64,000 bases of DNA from JAWKHR01 sp041394725 (GCA_041394725.1 JAWKHR010000022.1:1-64000), one strand, 5' to 3'. Shown: positions 52,696 to 62,807, counted from the first letter of the stretch. Program-made: numbers and translations. Notes: a model not told the origin generated them from the letters alone.

Positions 52696-55098
52696 CTACC
52701 GGCCGGATCCGCCGCCGCTCCGTCCCCGCCGGACCGCCGTCCCGCCCGTCCGCGATGACGAGGAGGACGAGCGTCCGCCGCCGGACGCGCGCGAGGGCGC
52801 CGACGACGAACCGCCACCGCGCGGCGCGACCCGCGCCGGGGCCTGGCGCGACGGCACGCTCCGCGCCGGCGCGACGCTCCGCGACGGGGCCGACCCCCGC
52901 GACGGCGTGATCGCGCGCGACGGAGCCACGCTCCGCGACGGCGCGATGCTCCGCGACGGGGTCGCGCTCCGCGACGGCGCGATGCTCCGCGACGGGGTCG
53001 CGCTCCGCGACGGCGCGATGCTCCAGGCGGGGGGCCGGCTGACCGACCCTCCGCCACGTGGCGCGGCGGCCGGGCCGCCTCCGCCCGACCGTGACGGCGC
53101 GACGCGACCCGGCGCGGTGGCGCCGCCGCGGTTCGACGGCGAGACCCGCGACGGCTGGGCGCGCGAGGGCGTCACGCCGCGTGTCGGGCTGATGCTGCGC
53201 GAGGACGGCGACGTGCGCGAGGTGGACGGCGCGCCGCGCGAGGTGGACGGCGCGCTCGCGCGCGATCCCGTGTCGGACGGCAGGACGGCACGGCTGCGCG
53301 GCACCGCGCGTGACGGCGCGGTCGCCGACGAATCCTGCCGGCCGCCGTCGAAGACGGGGCGAGACGGCACCGGGGTCGGCGCGGCGCTGCTGCGCGACGG
53401 CGCCGACGCGCCGTTGCGCGACGGCACCGCCGCGCGCGCGCCGTAGGTGGCCCCGCCGGTCGGCGCAGCGCGGCGCGCGCCGTAGGTGGCTGCCACGGTC
53501 GGCGCGGCGCTGCGCGCGCCGTAGGTGCCCCCGCGTGCCGGCGACGACAGCGTCCGGTCAGGCGCGATCGTGGACGACGACCCGCGAGGGATCGCGCGCC
53601 CGGTCGCATCTGGCTGCGCGCCGGGTGACGACAGCCCGCGGCCCTGCGACGCACGACCGGCGGGAAGGCCCTGCGGCGCGGCGGACCCGCCGGCACGCAG
53701 ATCGCGGCCAGCGCCCGCCGTGGCGCGGGGACTGCCGAGGGTGGCGCGCGCGCCCGCGGCGCTGCCGCGCGGCACCGCCGTGCCGCGCGCGCCGGGGGAC
53801 CGGATCGCCGCGGCGCGCGCGTAGGTGGTCGGCGCGCCCGGCGCGACGTGATCGGCGAAGCGCGTCGCCACCGACGTCGAGAGCGAGCGTCCGGGGACCG
53901 CGTAGCGACTGACGGCCACCGACGAACGGAACGCGTGCGACGGCGCCACGGTCCAGCCGCGCCACGGATCGATCGTCCGCACGGTGACGTGCGTGATCGA
54001 AATCACGGGCCGGTTGTCGAAGCCGAGCGGGCACCACCCGACGTAGCCGGGGGCGGAGGCCCAGGAGACCCACGCCGGCGCCCAGCGCCGTTCCGGAATC
54101 CAGAACCAGCGGTCGCCGGCCAGGCCCCAGCGGCCGTAGTGGTGCGTGGGCCACGACCAGCCGCCGACGCCGATCCACGTCCACCCGAACCGGGCGACGA
54201 AGGTCCAGCGCCCCTGTGTGTAGGGACGCCACCCGGTGGCCACCCGCGGGTACCAGACGTAGCCGTACGTCGGTTCGTAGGCCCAGGAGCCGTACCGGTC
54301 GAAGGCACCGGAGTAGTAGCCGATTTCCGTGGGAAGGTAGCGCGCCGAGTCGTAGCCCAGTCGGGCCGCGGCCTGATCCTCGGCCCAGCGATCGAAGGCG
54401 TCGATGGCCGCGACGTTGAAGGCGTAGGGGAGGGAGGGCGCGGCCTCCGCCGTGGTCGCCGCGTGCGTGCCGGCGCGGACGAGCGTGCGGCCGCGTTCGT
54501 TGGCCAGCTCCGCCGTGCCGCGCAGCACCGCCACGTCGAACTCCGGCGCCTGCCGGCCGTCATAGAGCGCCAGCCGGTACTCGCCGGGCGTCGTGATGAA
54601 CGCCGACCCGGCGACCGTGTCCACCCGGTAGTCCACGCCGCCGGTCGCGCGCGCGATCGTCAGGCGCACACGTCCGCCCGCCAGCCGCATCAGCGCGTCG
54701 TCGAGCAGATCGACCGACGCGTACTCGTCGATGGCCAGCACGCTGCCGTCGCCGAAGAGCACCTCGGCGCGCCCGCGATCCGTCGTCAGGCGATCGCCGG
54801 CCAGCAGGATGACGTTCTCGTCGACGGCCTCGACGCGGCCTTCCCGCTCCAGACGGACCGCCCCGTCAACGGCCGAGACGTGCGCCGGCACCTGGCCGGT
54901 CCAGTCCGTCGTCAGCGGGTCCGCATACCCGTCATCCGGCACCTGGCCATACGAGCCAGCGGCCGGGGCCTGGCCATACTGCACCGCGGCACGTACCACC
55001 GGCGCCGGCCAGAGGAACAGGCAGACCGCGGCTGCGCCGACCGAGGCTGAAAGGGAAGCGCGAAGAGACGGACGCCTGACTTTGGAAAACCAGGTCAT
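52696..55098 (-). CDS. Exported FecR/DUF6600-like protein with Pro-Ser-Arg repeat tail
   Basis: Large secreted or periplasmic protein, 800 residues. A signal peptide (ASVGAAAVCLFLWPAPVVRA) leads to a FecR-type domain (HVSAVDGAVRLEREGRVEAV, then AGDRLTTDRGRAEVLFGDG). Next is a Trp/Tyr-rich region (YEPTYGYVWYPRVATGWRPY and WGLAGDRWFWIPERRWAPAW) like the YXWYP repeats of DUF6600. The last 400 residues are low-complexity, with TYGAR repeats and repeats of the type PSRSIAPSRSATPSRS. I chose ATG at 55098 behind AAGGTG over GTG at 55107. It lies upstream of the PBP gene on the same strand. Function unknown; a wall or surface role is a guess. Confidence 0.8.
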   Translation of the reverse strand: MTWFSKVRRPSLRASLSASVGAAAVCLFLWPAPVVRAAVQYGQAPAAGSYGQVPDDGYADPLTTDWTGQVPAHVSAVDGAVRLEREGRVEAVDENVILLAGDRLTTDRGRAEVLFGDGSVLAIDEYASVDLLDDALMRLAGGRVRLTIARATGGVDYRVDTVAGSAFITTPGEYRLALYDGRQAPEFDVAVLRGTAELANERGRTLVRAGTHAATTAEAAPSLPYAFNVAAIDAFDRWAEDQAAARLGYDSARYLPTEIGYYSGAFDRYGSWAYEPTYGYVWYPRVATGWRPYTQGRWTFVARFGWTWIGVGGWSWPTHHYGRWGLAGDRWFWIPERRWAPAWVSWASAPGYVGWCPLGFDNRPVISITHVTVRTIDPWRGWTVAPSHAFRSSVAVSRYAVPGRSLSTSVATRFADHVAPGAPTTYARAAAIRSPGARGTAVPRGSAAGARATLGSPRATAGAGRDLRAGGSAAPQGLPAGRASQGRGLSSPGAQPDATGRAIPRGSSSTIAPDRTLSSPARGGTYGARSAAPTVAATYGARRAAPTGGATYGARAAVPSRNGASAPSRSSAAPTPVPSRPVFDGGRQDSSATAPSRAVPRSRAVLPSDTGSRASAPSTSRGAPSTSRTSPSSRSISPTRGVTPSRAQPSRVSPSNRGGATAPGRVAPSRSGGGGPAAAPRGGGSVSRPPAWSIAPSRSATPSRSIAPSRSATPSRSIAPSRSVAPSRAITPSRGSAPSRSVAPARSVPSRQAPARVAPRGGGSSSAPSRASGGGRSSSSSSRTGGTAVRRGRSGGGSGR
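52869..53030. repeat. Tandem repeats encoding Ser-Arg-Ser/Pro tail
   Basis: Repeats of about 18 and 36 bases built on GCTCCGCGACGG, two to three full copies of the 36-base unit plus partial ones. They encode the PSRS repeats in the minus-strand gene and are nearly identical at DNA level, so recent expansion is likely. Confidence 0.7.
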
Positions 55099-55239
55099 GA
55101 GAAGCACCTTCAGTCAGGCAGGCTGGCTGTCCTCACTATAACAGTCGAATTCATGGCCTCCAAATCCGCCAGGCAACGGCCCGCCGACGGTCCCCGAAGT
55201 GCCTTCGTTGCACAGTGTTTCGCTCCATGAGCTTCGATA

Positions 55240-55269
55240 TTGACAATAAAGCACTCATCTTTCTATAAT
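55240..55269 (+). promoter_or_regulatory. Near-consensus sigma-70 promoter for dnaK
   Basis: TTGACA at 55240-55245 and TATAAT at 55264-55269 are both perfect hexamers, 18 bases apart. Just downstream of the -10, CTAAA-G-TTTAG (55278-55288) forms a small palindrome over the expected start site, a possible operator. A classical CIRCE or HAIR element is not present in recognisable form. Confidence 0.75.
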
Positions 55270-55321
55270 CGTTGAGACTAAAGTTTAGGCCCTTCGAGAG
55301 GGGGCAAGAGGAGCGTACGCC

Positions 55322-57238
<1,917 letters not shown>

Positions 57239-57241
57239 GCC

Positions 57242-58330
57242 ATGGACCTCTATGGCGTGCTCGGCGTGCCGCGGGACGCCTCGACAGACGACGTCGAGCG
57301 CGCCTACCTGCGGCTGGCGCGGCGGTTTCACCCGGGGATCAACCCGGGTGACCGCGTCGCCGAGGCGCGCTACGACCAGGTCCAGCGGGCCTGGGAGGTC
57401 CTGGGGGATCCGGACCGGCGCCGCGAGTACGACCGCGGCGCCCACCGGACGCCCCTGACCCGCGTCGAAGCCACCGTGTCGTTCGAGGGCTTCGACTTCT
57501 CCGCGCCGGCCGACGGTGCCCAGGCGGCGACGTTCACCGAGCTGTTCGCCGACGTCTTCCAGGAAGCCGCGCGCGAGGCGACGACGCCCACGCGTGGCGC
57601 CGACCTGGAGGCCCGCGTGACGCTGCCCTTCGAGCGGGCCGTGCGCGGCGGCGAGGTGCCGGTGTCGATCGTCCGGCAGGATCGGTGTCCGGCCTGCGGC
57701 GGCGCCGGTCGGGTCGCGCGCACGCCGGTCACGTGCCCCGCGTGTGCCGGTGAGGGCGAGCGGCGCTGGGCCCGCGGCCACATGCTGTTCGCGAAGGCCT
57801 GCGAGGCCTGCGGGGGCTCGGGCCAGCTCGGCTGGCAGTCGTGCCGGCCGTGCGCCGGGGTCGGCCTGCAGCCGCGGGCCGGCGTCGCCACGGTCGTCGT
57901 ACCGCCGGGCCTGGAATCCGGCGCGCGGGTGGCCGTGCCGGGGCGGGGTCACGCCGGCGCCCGGGGCGGGCCGGCCGGCGACCTCTACGTCACCGTCACC
58001 GTGGCGGCGCATCCGCACCTCCGGCGGGACGGCCGCGACCTGCACCTGCGGCTGCCGGTCGCACTCCACGAGGCGGCGCTCGGCGCCAAGGTCGCGGTGC
58101 CGTCACTCGACGGGGCCGTCCGGCTGCGCATTCCGCCGGGGACCTCCTCGGGCCAGCGGCTGCGGCTCCGCGGACGCGGCGTGCCGTCGGCGGGGGGCGA
58201 GGCCGGCGACCTGATCGTGGAGATCCAGATCGTGCTGCCCGACGTGCTCGACGAGCGATCCCGCGAGCTCTGCCGCGAGTACGGCCGCCTTCATCCAGAC
58301 GACGTCCGGAAACACCTGTTCGACGCGTGA
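57242..58330 (+). CDS. DnaJ-family co-chaperone with HPG instead of HPD
   Basis: Class A J-protein: J domain, no long Gly/Phe region, four CxxCxGxG zinc motifs (CPACGGAG, CPACAGEG, CEACGGSG, CRPCAGVG, residues about 148-205) and the C-terminal substrate domain. The J-domain tripeptide that triggers DnaK ATP hydrolysis is HPD in nearly all J-proteins; here residues 30-32 are HPG (RRFHPGINPGD, codon 57335-57337). It is the only J-protein in the operon, three bases after dnaK. Either it has a different way of working with DnaK, or DnaK is stimulated by another J-protein elsewhere. Length 362. Confidence 0.92.
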   Translation: MDLYGVLGVPRDASTDDVERAYLRLARRFHPGINPGDRVAEARYDQVQRAWEVLGDPDRRREYDRGAHRTPLTRVEATVSFEGFDFSAPADGAQAATFTELFADVFQEAAREATTPTRGADLEARVTLPFERAVRGGEVPVSIVRQDRCPACGGAGRVARTPVTCPACAGEGERRWARGHMLFAKACEACGGSGQLGWQSCRPCAGVGLQPRAGVATVVVPPGLESGARVAVPGRGHAGARGGPAGDLYVTVTVAAHPHLRRDGRDLHLRLPVALHEAALGAKVAVPSLDGAVRLRIPPGTSSGQRLRLRGRGVPSAGGEAGDLIVEIQIVLPDVLDERSRELCREYGRLHPDDVRKHLFDA

Positions 58331-58337
58331 GGGACCC

Positions 58338-58811
58338 ATGGCTGCCAGGCGATCCGTCACCGGCAAGGGCTACTACATGATCAGCGCGGTCGCGTCGCGC
58401 TACAACATCCACCCGCAGACGCTGCGGCTCTACGAGCGCGAGGGGCTGCTCAAGCCGTCGCGGACCGAGGGCAACACCCGCCTGTACTCCGACGAGGATC
58501 TGCAGGAGCTCGAGACGATTCTCGCGCTGACGCGGGACCTGGGCGTGAACCTGGCCGGCGTCGAGATCATCCTCAACATGCGGCGCAAGATGGAGCGCCA
58601 GCAGCGCGAGGTCAACGAGTTCATGCAGTACGTCAAGGGCGAACTCGCGCGCGGGCTCGGCGACTGGGAACAGCGCCTCAGCACCGCGCTCGTGCCCGCA
58701 CGCAGCGTGACCGGCGGCCCGGACGACGCGTCCGGCGCCTCGCCGGACGCCGGCGGCGACGAGGCCGGCGTCGCGTCGCACGACGCCGCGCCGCGGGCGC
58801 CGCGATCCTGA
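58338..58811 (+). CDS. hspR: MerR-family heat-shock repressor, HspR-like
   Basis: MerR-type regulator with the HspR signature ISAVASRYNIHPQTLRLYEREGLLKPSRTEGNTRLYSD (residues about 13-50; winged helix) and NMRRKMERQQREVNEFMQYV (dimer helix). HspR usually represses the dnaK operon by binding HAIR repeats, with DnaK as co-repressor. Here the operator is not a standard HAIR. The 157 residues end in an Asp/Ala-rich tail. The gene follows dnaJ by seven bases, which fits autoregulation of the operon. Confidence 0.85.
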   Translation: MAARRSVTGKGYYMISAVASRYNIHPQTLRLYEREGLLKPSRTEGNTRLYSDEDLQELETILALTRDLGVNLAGVEIILNMRRKMERQQREVNEFMQYVKGELARGLGDWEQRLSTALVPARSVTGGPDDASGASPDAGGDEAGVASHDAAPRAPRS

Positions 58812-58851
58812 TCGATCGACGCGCGCAGTTGCGCTATGCTGTCGTCTTTCC

Positions 58852-59700
58852 ATGGCGTGCGCGAAGTGCGAGGGAACGGGATGGCGGCCGGTCGAACGCG
58901 ACGGCGTGCGGCGGGTCGAGCGGTGTGACTGCTGGCGCGACGGCGTCACCGACGTCCGCCTGGATCGCGCGCGCATCCCGCCGCGCTACGTCCGCTGCGA
59001 CCTCGACCGCTTCGTCCTCTACCCGAACGAGAAGCTCGTCAACGCGGTGACGCAGGCGAAGCAGTTCGCCGACCTGTTTCCCGCCGTCACCAAGGGGCTG
59101 TGCCTGATCGGCCCGCCCGGCATCGGCAAGACCCACATCGCGGTCGCCGTCCTGCGGCGCGTCATCGTCGAAAAGGGCGCCCGCGGCCTGTTCTACGACG
59201 TCCGCGATTTGCTGCGGCTGATCCGCTCCACCTACAACCCGGTGGTCCGCACGGCCGAGATGGACATCCTCCGGCCCGTCATGCAGGCCGACCTGCTCGT
59301 GCTCGACGATCTCGGCGCGGAGAAGCCCTCCGAGTGGGTCGAGGAGACGATGAACCTCATCGTCAACACGCGATACAACGAGCGGCGGCCGACGATTTTC
59401 ACCACGAACTACGAGGACCTGCCGGACGAGACCGAGCTGGACTCGCTCAAGGTCCGTGTCGGCTTCCGGATGCACTCGCGCCTGCACGAGATGTGCGACT
59501 TCCTCGAATACGACGGCGGCGACTACCGGATGCTGCCGGCCAACGGCGGCCCGGACGACCTGACGACGCTCTGGAAGCGCGGCCGCGGCCGTCGAACCCT
59601 GCCGGCCCGGACCCAGGGACCGGCCCGCGCCCAGACCTCACGCGAGCCCCGTGACCCGCGCGAGCTGCGCTGGCCGGGCGGCAAGGCCGGACGCGGCTGA
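58852..59700 (+). CDS. DnaC/IstB-like AAA+ ATPase with N-terminal cysteine cluster
   Basis: ATPase related to the helicase loader DnaC. The Walker A is GLCLIGPPGIGKTHIAVAVL, Walker B is ADLLVLDDLGAEKPSEWV, and sensor-type residues follow (PTIFTTNYEDLPDETELDSL). An N-terminal zinc-ribbon-like part, MACAKCEGTGWRPV then CDCW, precedes the ATPase. The 282 residues end with a basic Pro/Arg tail. The gene follows hspR and precedes hemW with no replication gene near, so loading of DnaB helicase is only a possibility. It is not linked to a transposase, which argues against IstB. Confidence 0.8.
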   Translation: MACAKCEGTGWRPVERDGVRRVERCDCWRDGVTDVRLDRARIPPRYVRCDLDRFVLYPNEKLVNAVTQAKQFADLFPAVTKGLCLIGPPGIGKTHIAVAVLRRVIVEKGARGLFYDVRDLLRLIRSTYNPVVRTAEMDILRPVMQADLLVLDDLGAEKPSEWVEETMNLIVNTRYNERRPTIFTTNYEDLPDETELDSLKVRVGFRMHSRLHEMCDFLEYDGGDYRMLPANGGPDDLTTLWKRGRGRRTLPARTQGPARAQTSREPRDPRELRWPGGKAGRG

Positions 59701-59738
59701 TCGCGAGCCCGCCGCGGGGGCGGTCCGCGGTGGATGGC

Positions 59739-60974
59739 ATGCTCGGTCTCTATCTCCACGTCCCGTTCTGCCAGGCCATCTGCGGCTACTGCAACTTCAA
59801 CCGCGGCCTGTTCGACGAGGCCCTGAAGGCGCGCTACGTCGAGGCGCTCACCCGCGAGATCCGCGAGGCCCCGCTCGTGCCCGACGTGCCCGACGTGCCC
59901 GATGTGCCCGACGTCCCAGGCGTGCCTGCCGTCGCGGGCGCGCCCGTCGCCGCCGGGACGCGCCAGGACGACACGCCGGCGGCCGACACGATCTTCTTCG
60001 GGGGCGGCACGCCCTCGCTCCTCGACCCCGACGAGATCGCCGGCCTCATCGCGGCCTGCCGCGCGCGGTTCTCCCTGACCCCGGACGCGGAAATCACGCT
60101 GGAGACCAATCCCGAGACGGTGACGCCAGAGCGGCTGGCGGCCTTCCGGGCCGCGGGCGTCAATCGCATCAGCTTCGGCGTCCAGTCGTTCGACGACGAG
60201 GAACTGCGGCGCCTGGATCGGATCCACTCCGCGGCCCGCGCCGCCGAGGTCGTCTCGCTCGCGCGCGACGCGGGCTTCGACAACCTCAGCTTCGATCTCA
60301 TGTGCTGGCTGCCAGGGCAGACCCGCGCCTCGTGGCGCCGCACGGTCGAGCGGGCCGTCGCGCTGGCGCCCGACCACCTGTCCCTCTACCTGCTCGAGCT
60401 CTACCCGAACGCGCCCCTCCAGGAGGCCATGGCCCGGGCGACCGCGGCGGGCCGGGGTCCTGACTGGGCGCAGGCGGCCGACGACGACGCCGCGGACATG
60501 TACCTGGAGGCGTTCGAGCGTCTCGACCAGGCGGGGTACGCGCAGTACGAGATTTCGAACACCGCCCGGCCCGGCTATCGGAGCCGTCACAACGTCAAGT
60601 ACTGGCAAGGGGATTCCTGGAGAGGATTCGGCTGCGGTGCCCACTCGACGATGGGCGCGGTGCGCTGGCACAACGTGGCCGGCACGGCCGACTACGTGGA
60701 TCGGCTCGCGGCGGGCGCGTCGGTGGCGGTTGCGCCGCGGGCGCTCTCGCGGCAGGACCAGCTCGGCGAGGCGCTCTTCACCGGGATGCGCCTGACCGAG
60801 GGGATCGACGAGGGGAACTTTTCGCGACGGTTCGGGGTCCATCCGTGGGCCCTGCACGCCAGCACGCTCGAGCCGCTGGTCGGTGACGGTCTGGTCTGGC
60901 GCCGGGACGGCCGATTCGGCCTCACCCGGCGCGGCATGCTCGTGGCGAACGAGGTGCTCGTGGCGTTCGTGTGA
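59739..60974 (+). CDS. hemW: Radical SAM heme chaperone HemW
   Basis: Radical SAM protein of the HemW group (formerly oxygen-independent coproporphyrinogen oxidase-like), thought to insert heme into respiratory enzymes. CxxxCxxC is HVPFCQAICGYCNFNRG near residue 10, the SAM-binding part is TIFFGGGTPSLLDPDEI, and ISFGVQSFDDEELRRLDRIH is diagnostic. The end has the HemW-type C-terminal domain (FGLTRRGMLVANEVLVAFV). An insert of tandem VPD repeats follows residue 50. I chose ATG at 59739 over GTG at 59730; neither has a strong ribosome site. About 411 residues. Confidence 0.92.
   Translation: MLGLYLHVPFCQAICGYCNFNRGLFDEALKARYVEALTREIREAPLVPDVPDVPDVPDVPGVPAVAGAPVAAGTRQDDTPAADTIFFGGGTPSLLDPDEIAGLIAACRARFSLTPDAEITLETNPETVTPERLAAFRAAGVNRISFGVQSFDDEELRRLDRIHSAARAAEVVSLARDAGFDNLSFDLMCWLPGQTRASWRRTVERAVALAPDHLSLYLLELYPNAPLQEAMARATAAGRGPDWAQAADDDAADMYLEAFERLDQAGYAQYEISNTARPGYRSRHNVKYWQGDSWRGFGCGAHSTMGAVRWHNVAGTADYVDRLAAGASVAVAPRALSRQDQLGEALFTGMRLTEGIDEGNFSRRFGVHPWALHASTLEPLVGDGLVWRRDGRFGLTRRGMLVANEVLVAFV
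59876..59923. repeat. Twelve-base tandem repeat within hemW
   Basis: Four close copies of GTGCCCGACGTG (12 bases) encode the VPDVPDVPDVPD segment. It sits between the first strand and the SAM-binding loop, where HemW proteins usually have a loop of variable length. A replication-slippage repeat is the simplest explanation. Confidence 0.65.
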
Positions 60975-61039
60975 GGGAGGCGCGGTCGGTCGCGAGCGCG
61001 GCGGTCGCCGGCCCTCGAATCGGGTGGACAACGGCCATC

Positions 61040-61067
61040 TTGTCTTGGCCGTCGGGTACGGTAAAGT
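61040..61067 (+). promoter_or_regulatory. Candidate promoter before the first small exported protein
   Basis: TTGTCT and TAAAGT separated by 16 bases, about 50 bases before the ATG. The region is less GC-rich than its surroundings. Matches are only partial, so confidence is low. Confidence 0.35.
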
Positions 61068-61118
61068 ATGGGGTCTTTTTCGGGAGGATTCGTTGCCCCG
61101 GGGGCAGGGAGGCATTGC

Positions 61119-61679
61119 ATGAAGTTGTCGAGTTCCCTGTCGGCGCTGCGCCGGCAGGCGGTCCTGGCAGTTGGTCTGGCGGCTCTGGTCTGTGCCGCGT
61201 CGGGTGTGAAGGCGCAGGATGCGGCCGCCGGTCAGGATCCGGCGCCGGCGCAGCAACAGGACCCGCTGAAGTTCAGCCATAACGGCGAGGTCATGATCCT
61301 CTGGGCCATCAAGCCCGAGCGCACCGCGGACTTCGAGTCGGTGTGGACCACGATCAAGGGCGCCCTGGCGCAGAACGCCGATGCGAATCTCCGCGCGCTC
61401 GGCCAGTCGATCAAGATCTCGAAGGTCGACCTGCCGGCCGGCGGTCCCGGCGTCCTCTACGTGTTCCTGTTGAGCCCGGCGTCCACGCAGTACAGCTACA
61501 ACCCGGTGACGCTGCTCTTCGAGACCCTCAAGGCTCCGGATGCGGATCCGGCCGCGACCACGCCCGCGCCGAAGCCCGCCGGGACGTTCACGTACGACGA
61601 GGCCCAGGAAGTCTTCAAGAAGTTCGACGGCAGCTACAACCAGATCAACCCCTGGCCGCTCAAGGGCCTGGGGATGTAG
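61119..61679 (+). CDS. Small exported protein, paralogue A
   Basis: No function recognised. The 186 residues start with a signal peptide (AVLAVGLAALVCAASGVKAQ). The body has EVMILWAIKPERTADFESVW and VLYVFLLSPASTQYSYNPVT, which align well with the next plus-strand gene, so the pair are tandem paralogues. The end is NPWPLKGLGM. The ribosome site CAGGGAGG lies six bases before the ATG. Both are probably periplasmic, and a strong terminator separates them. Confidence 0.75.
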   Translation: MKLSSSLSALRRQAVLAVGLAALVCAASGVKAQDAAAGQDPAPAQQQDPLKFSHNGEVMILWAIKPERTADFESVWTTIKGALAQNADANLRALGQSIKISKVDLPAGGPGVLYVFLLSPASTQYSYNPVTLLFETLKAPDADPAATTPAPKPAGTFTYDEAQEVFKKFDGSYNQINPWPLKGLGM

Positions 61680-61722
61680 CTTGCCCCGGTCCGCCTCCGG
61701 CGGCTGATGGACTGACATTCCG

Positions 61723-61760
61723 ACGGGACGCCCGCGTGCGGGCGTCCCGTTTCGCTTTTT
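61723..61760 (+). terminator. Rho-independent terminator between the paralogues
   Basis: ACGGGACGCCCGC pairs perfectly with GCGGGCGTCCCGT (13 bases, tiny loop), followed by TTCGCTTTTT. It lies 43 bases after paralogue A and 15 before paralogue B, so B must have its own start or depend on read-through. It is the clearest terminator in the window. Confidence 0.88.
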
Positions 61761-61774
61761 CGGGGGACCCTCCC

Positions 61775-62314
61775 ATGCGCCCGCCGCTCGCGATCCCGAT
61801 CCTCGCCCTGCTCAGCGTCGCTTCGGCGGCGCCCGCCGTGCCGGCGTCGCACCCGGCCGGCCCGCCGCCGCAGCCCGTCGTCCTGGCGCCCGGCCCGCCC
61901 GCGGCCGGCCGCCCGGTCCGACAGGACCCGGCGCGACAGGACCCGGTCCCGCCCGCGCCGGCCCAGCCCGACGCCTACCAGTTCCCGAGCGGCGCCGGCA
62001 TGCTGTTCTTCTACGTGCGGCCGGACCACGCGGCCGATTTCGAGGCGGTGCTCGCGCGCCTCGACGCGGCGCTCTCGGCGACCACCGACCCGGCGCGGGC
62101 GCGGCAGGCGGTGAGCTGGCGCATGTTCCGCTCGCTCGAGTCGCACGACGAGCGGATCTACGTGTTCTTCTTCGACCCGGCCGTGCCGGACGCGAGCTAC
62201 GACCCGGTGAAGGCGCTGGGCGACCTGCTCCCCGACGAGGTGCAGGACCTCTACGCCCGGCTGAAGGCCGCGATCGTCCGCGTGGAGCGGATGGGGCTCT
62301 CGCGGATCCGCTGA
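61775..62314 (+). CDS. Small exported protein, paralogue B
   Basis: No function recognised. A signal peptide (LAIPILALLSVASAAPAVPA) is followed by a Pro/Gln linker and the shared core MLFFYVRPDHAADFEAVLAR and IYVFFFDPAVPDASYDPVKA, then DLYARLKAAIVRVERMGLSR. Length is 179 residues. It resembles paralogue A in order and spacing of these motifs; a domain with an alpha-beta sandwich such as a dimeric alpha-beta barrel is possible but not established. The start follows the terminator by 15 bases. Confidence 0.75.
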   Translation: MRPPLAIPILALLSVASAAPAVPASHPAGPPPQPVVLAPGPPAAGRPVRQDPARQDPVPPAPAQPDAYQFPSGAGMLFFYVRPDHAADFEAVLARLDAALSATTDPARARQAVSWRMFRSLESHDERIYVFFFDPAVPDASYDPVKALGDLLPDEVQDLYARLKAAIVRVERMGLSRIR

Positions 62315-62327
62315 CGGCCCGTGCCGA

Positions 62328-62807
62328 TCAGAACGCGATGTTCAGGCCCGCGTAGAACCGCTTCGGCGTGGGGTAGAGCGCCGAGCCGCGCAGGTTGAAG
62401 ACCCGGAAGTCCAGCCGCAGGCGCACCGGCCCGGCCAGGCGGATCTTCGCGCCGCCGCCGATGTTCGTGCCGAAGCTCGTCTCCTGCGTCGTGTCGAGAC
62501 GCTCCCGGAAGAACCCGCCGCCGATGGTCGCGTAGAGCTGCACGCCGGAGGTCGGCGTCTGGACCAGCGCGTTGAACATCCCGGTCGTCAGGCCGGGCGC
62601 GTCGTTGTCGATCTGCTCGCTCGTGCGCGAGTACTCGAACTCGAAGCCGACGACGAGCAGGCTGACGCCGACCGCGAAGCCGCGCGCCGGTCGTGTCGCC
62701 GGCGTCGTCGTCGCGCCCAGGAAGCCGGTCAGGTCCGCCGCGGCCGGCGCCGGGGTGAGCAGGAGCAGGGCGGCGGAGAGGACCGCTGGGATCAGGTAGC
62801 GTCGCAT
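62328..62807 (-). CDS. Small outer-membrane beta-barrel protein
   Basis: A signal peptide (LIPAVLSAALLLLTPAPAAA) followed by alternating beta strands: FAVGVSLLVVGFEFEYSRTS, GVQLYATIGGGFFRERLDTT, NIGGGAKIRLAGPVRLRLDF and a final FYAGLNIAF with a C-terminal Phe, which is the signal for insertion by BAM. At 159 residues it is the size of an eight-strand barrel. It is divergent from the third acyl-CoA dehydrogenase gene with a 69-base gap. Function unknown. Confidence 0.8.
   Translation of the reverse strand: MRRYLIPAVLSAALLLLTPAPAAADLTGFLGATTTPATRPARGFAVGVSLLVVGFEFEYSRTSEQIDNDAPGLTTGMFNALVQTPTSGVQLYATIGGGFFRERLDTTQETSFGTNIGGGAKIRLAGPVRLRLDFRVFNLRGSALYPTPKRFYAGLNIAF

Noticed and set aside
52869..53540. 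CRISPR-like or regulatory tandem repeats on the plus strand
   Set aside because: They are in frame within the minus-strand FecR-like gene and explain its amino acid repeats.
55248..55284. CIRCE-like element upstream of dnaK (AAAGCACTC ... GAGACTAAA)
   Set aside because: The left arm is close to TTAGCACTC but the right arm mismatches at about half its positions and the spacing is 17 instead of 9. The operon also carries hspR, not hrcA.
58852..59700. IstB transposition helper
   Set aside because: No IstA transposase or terminal inverted repeats are near, and the N-terminal cysteine cluster is not typical of IstB.
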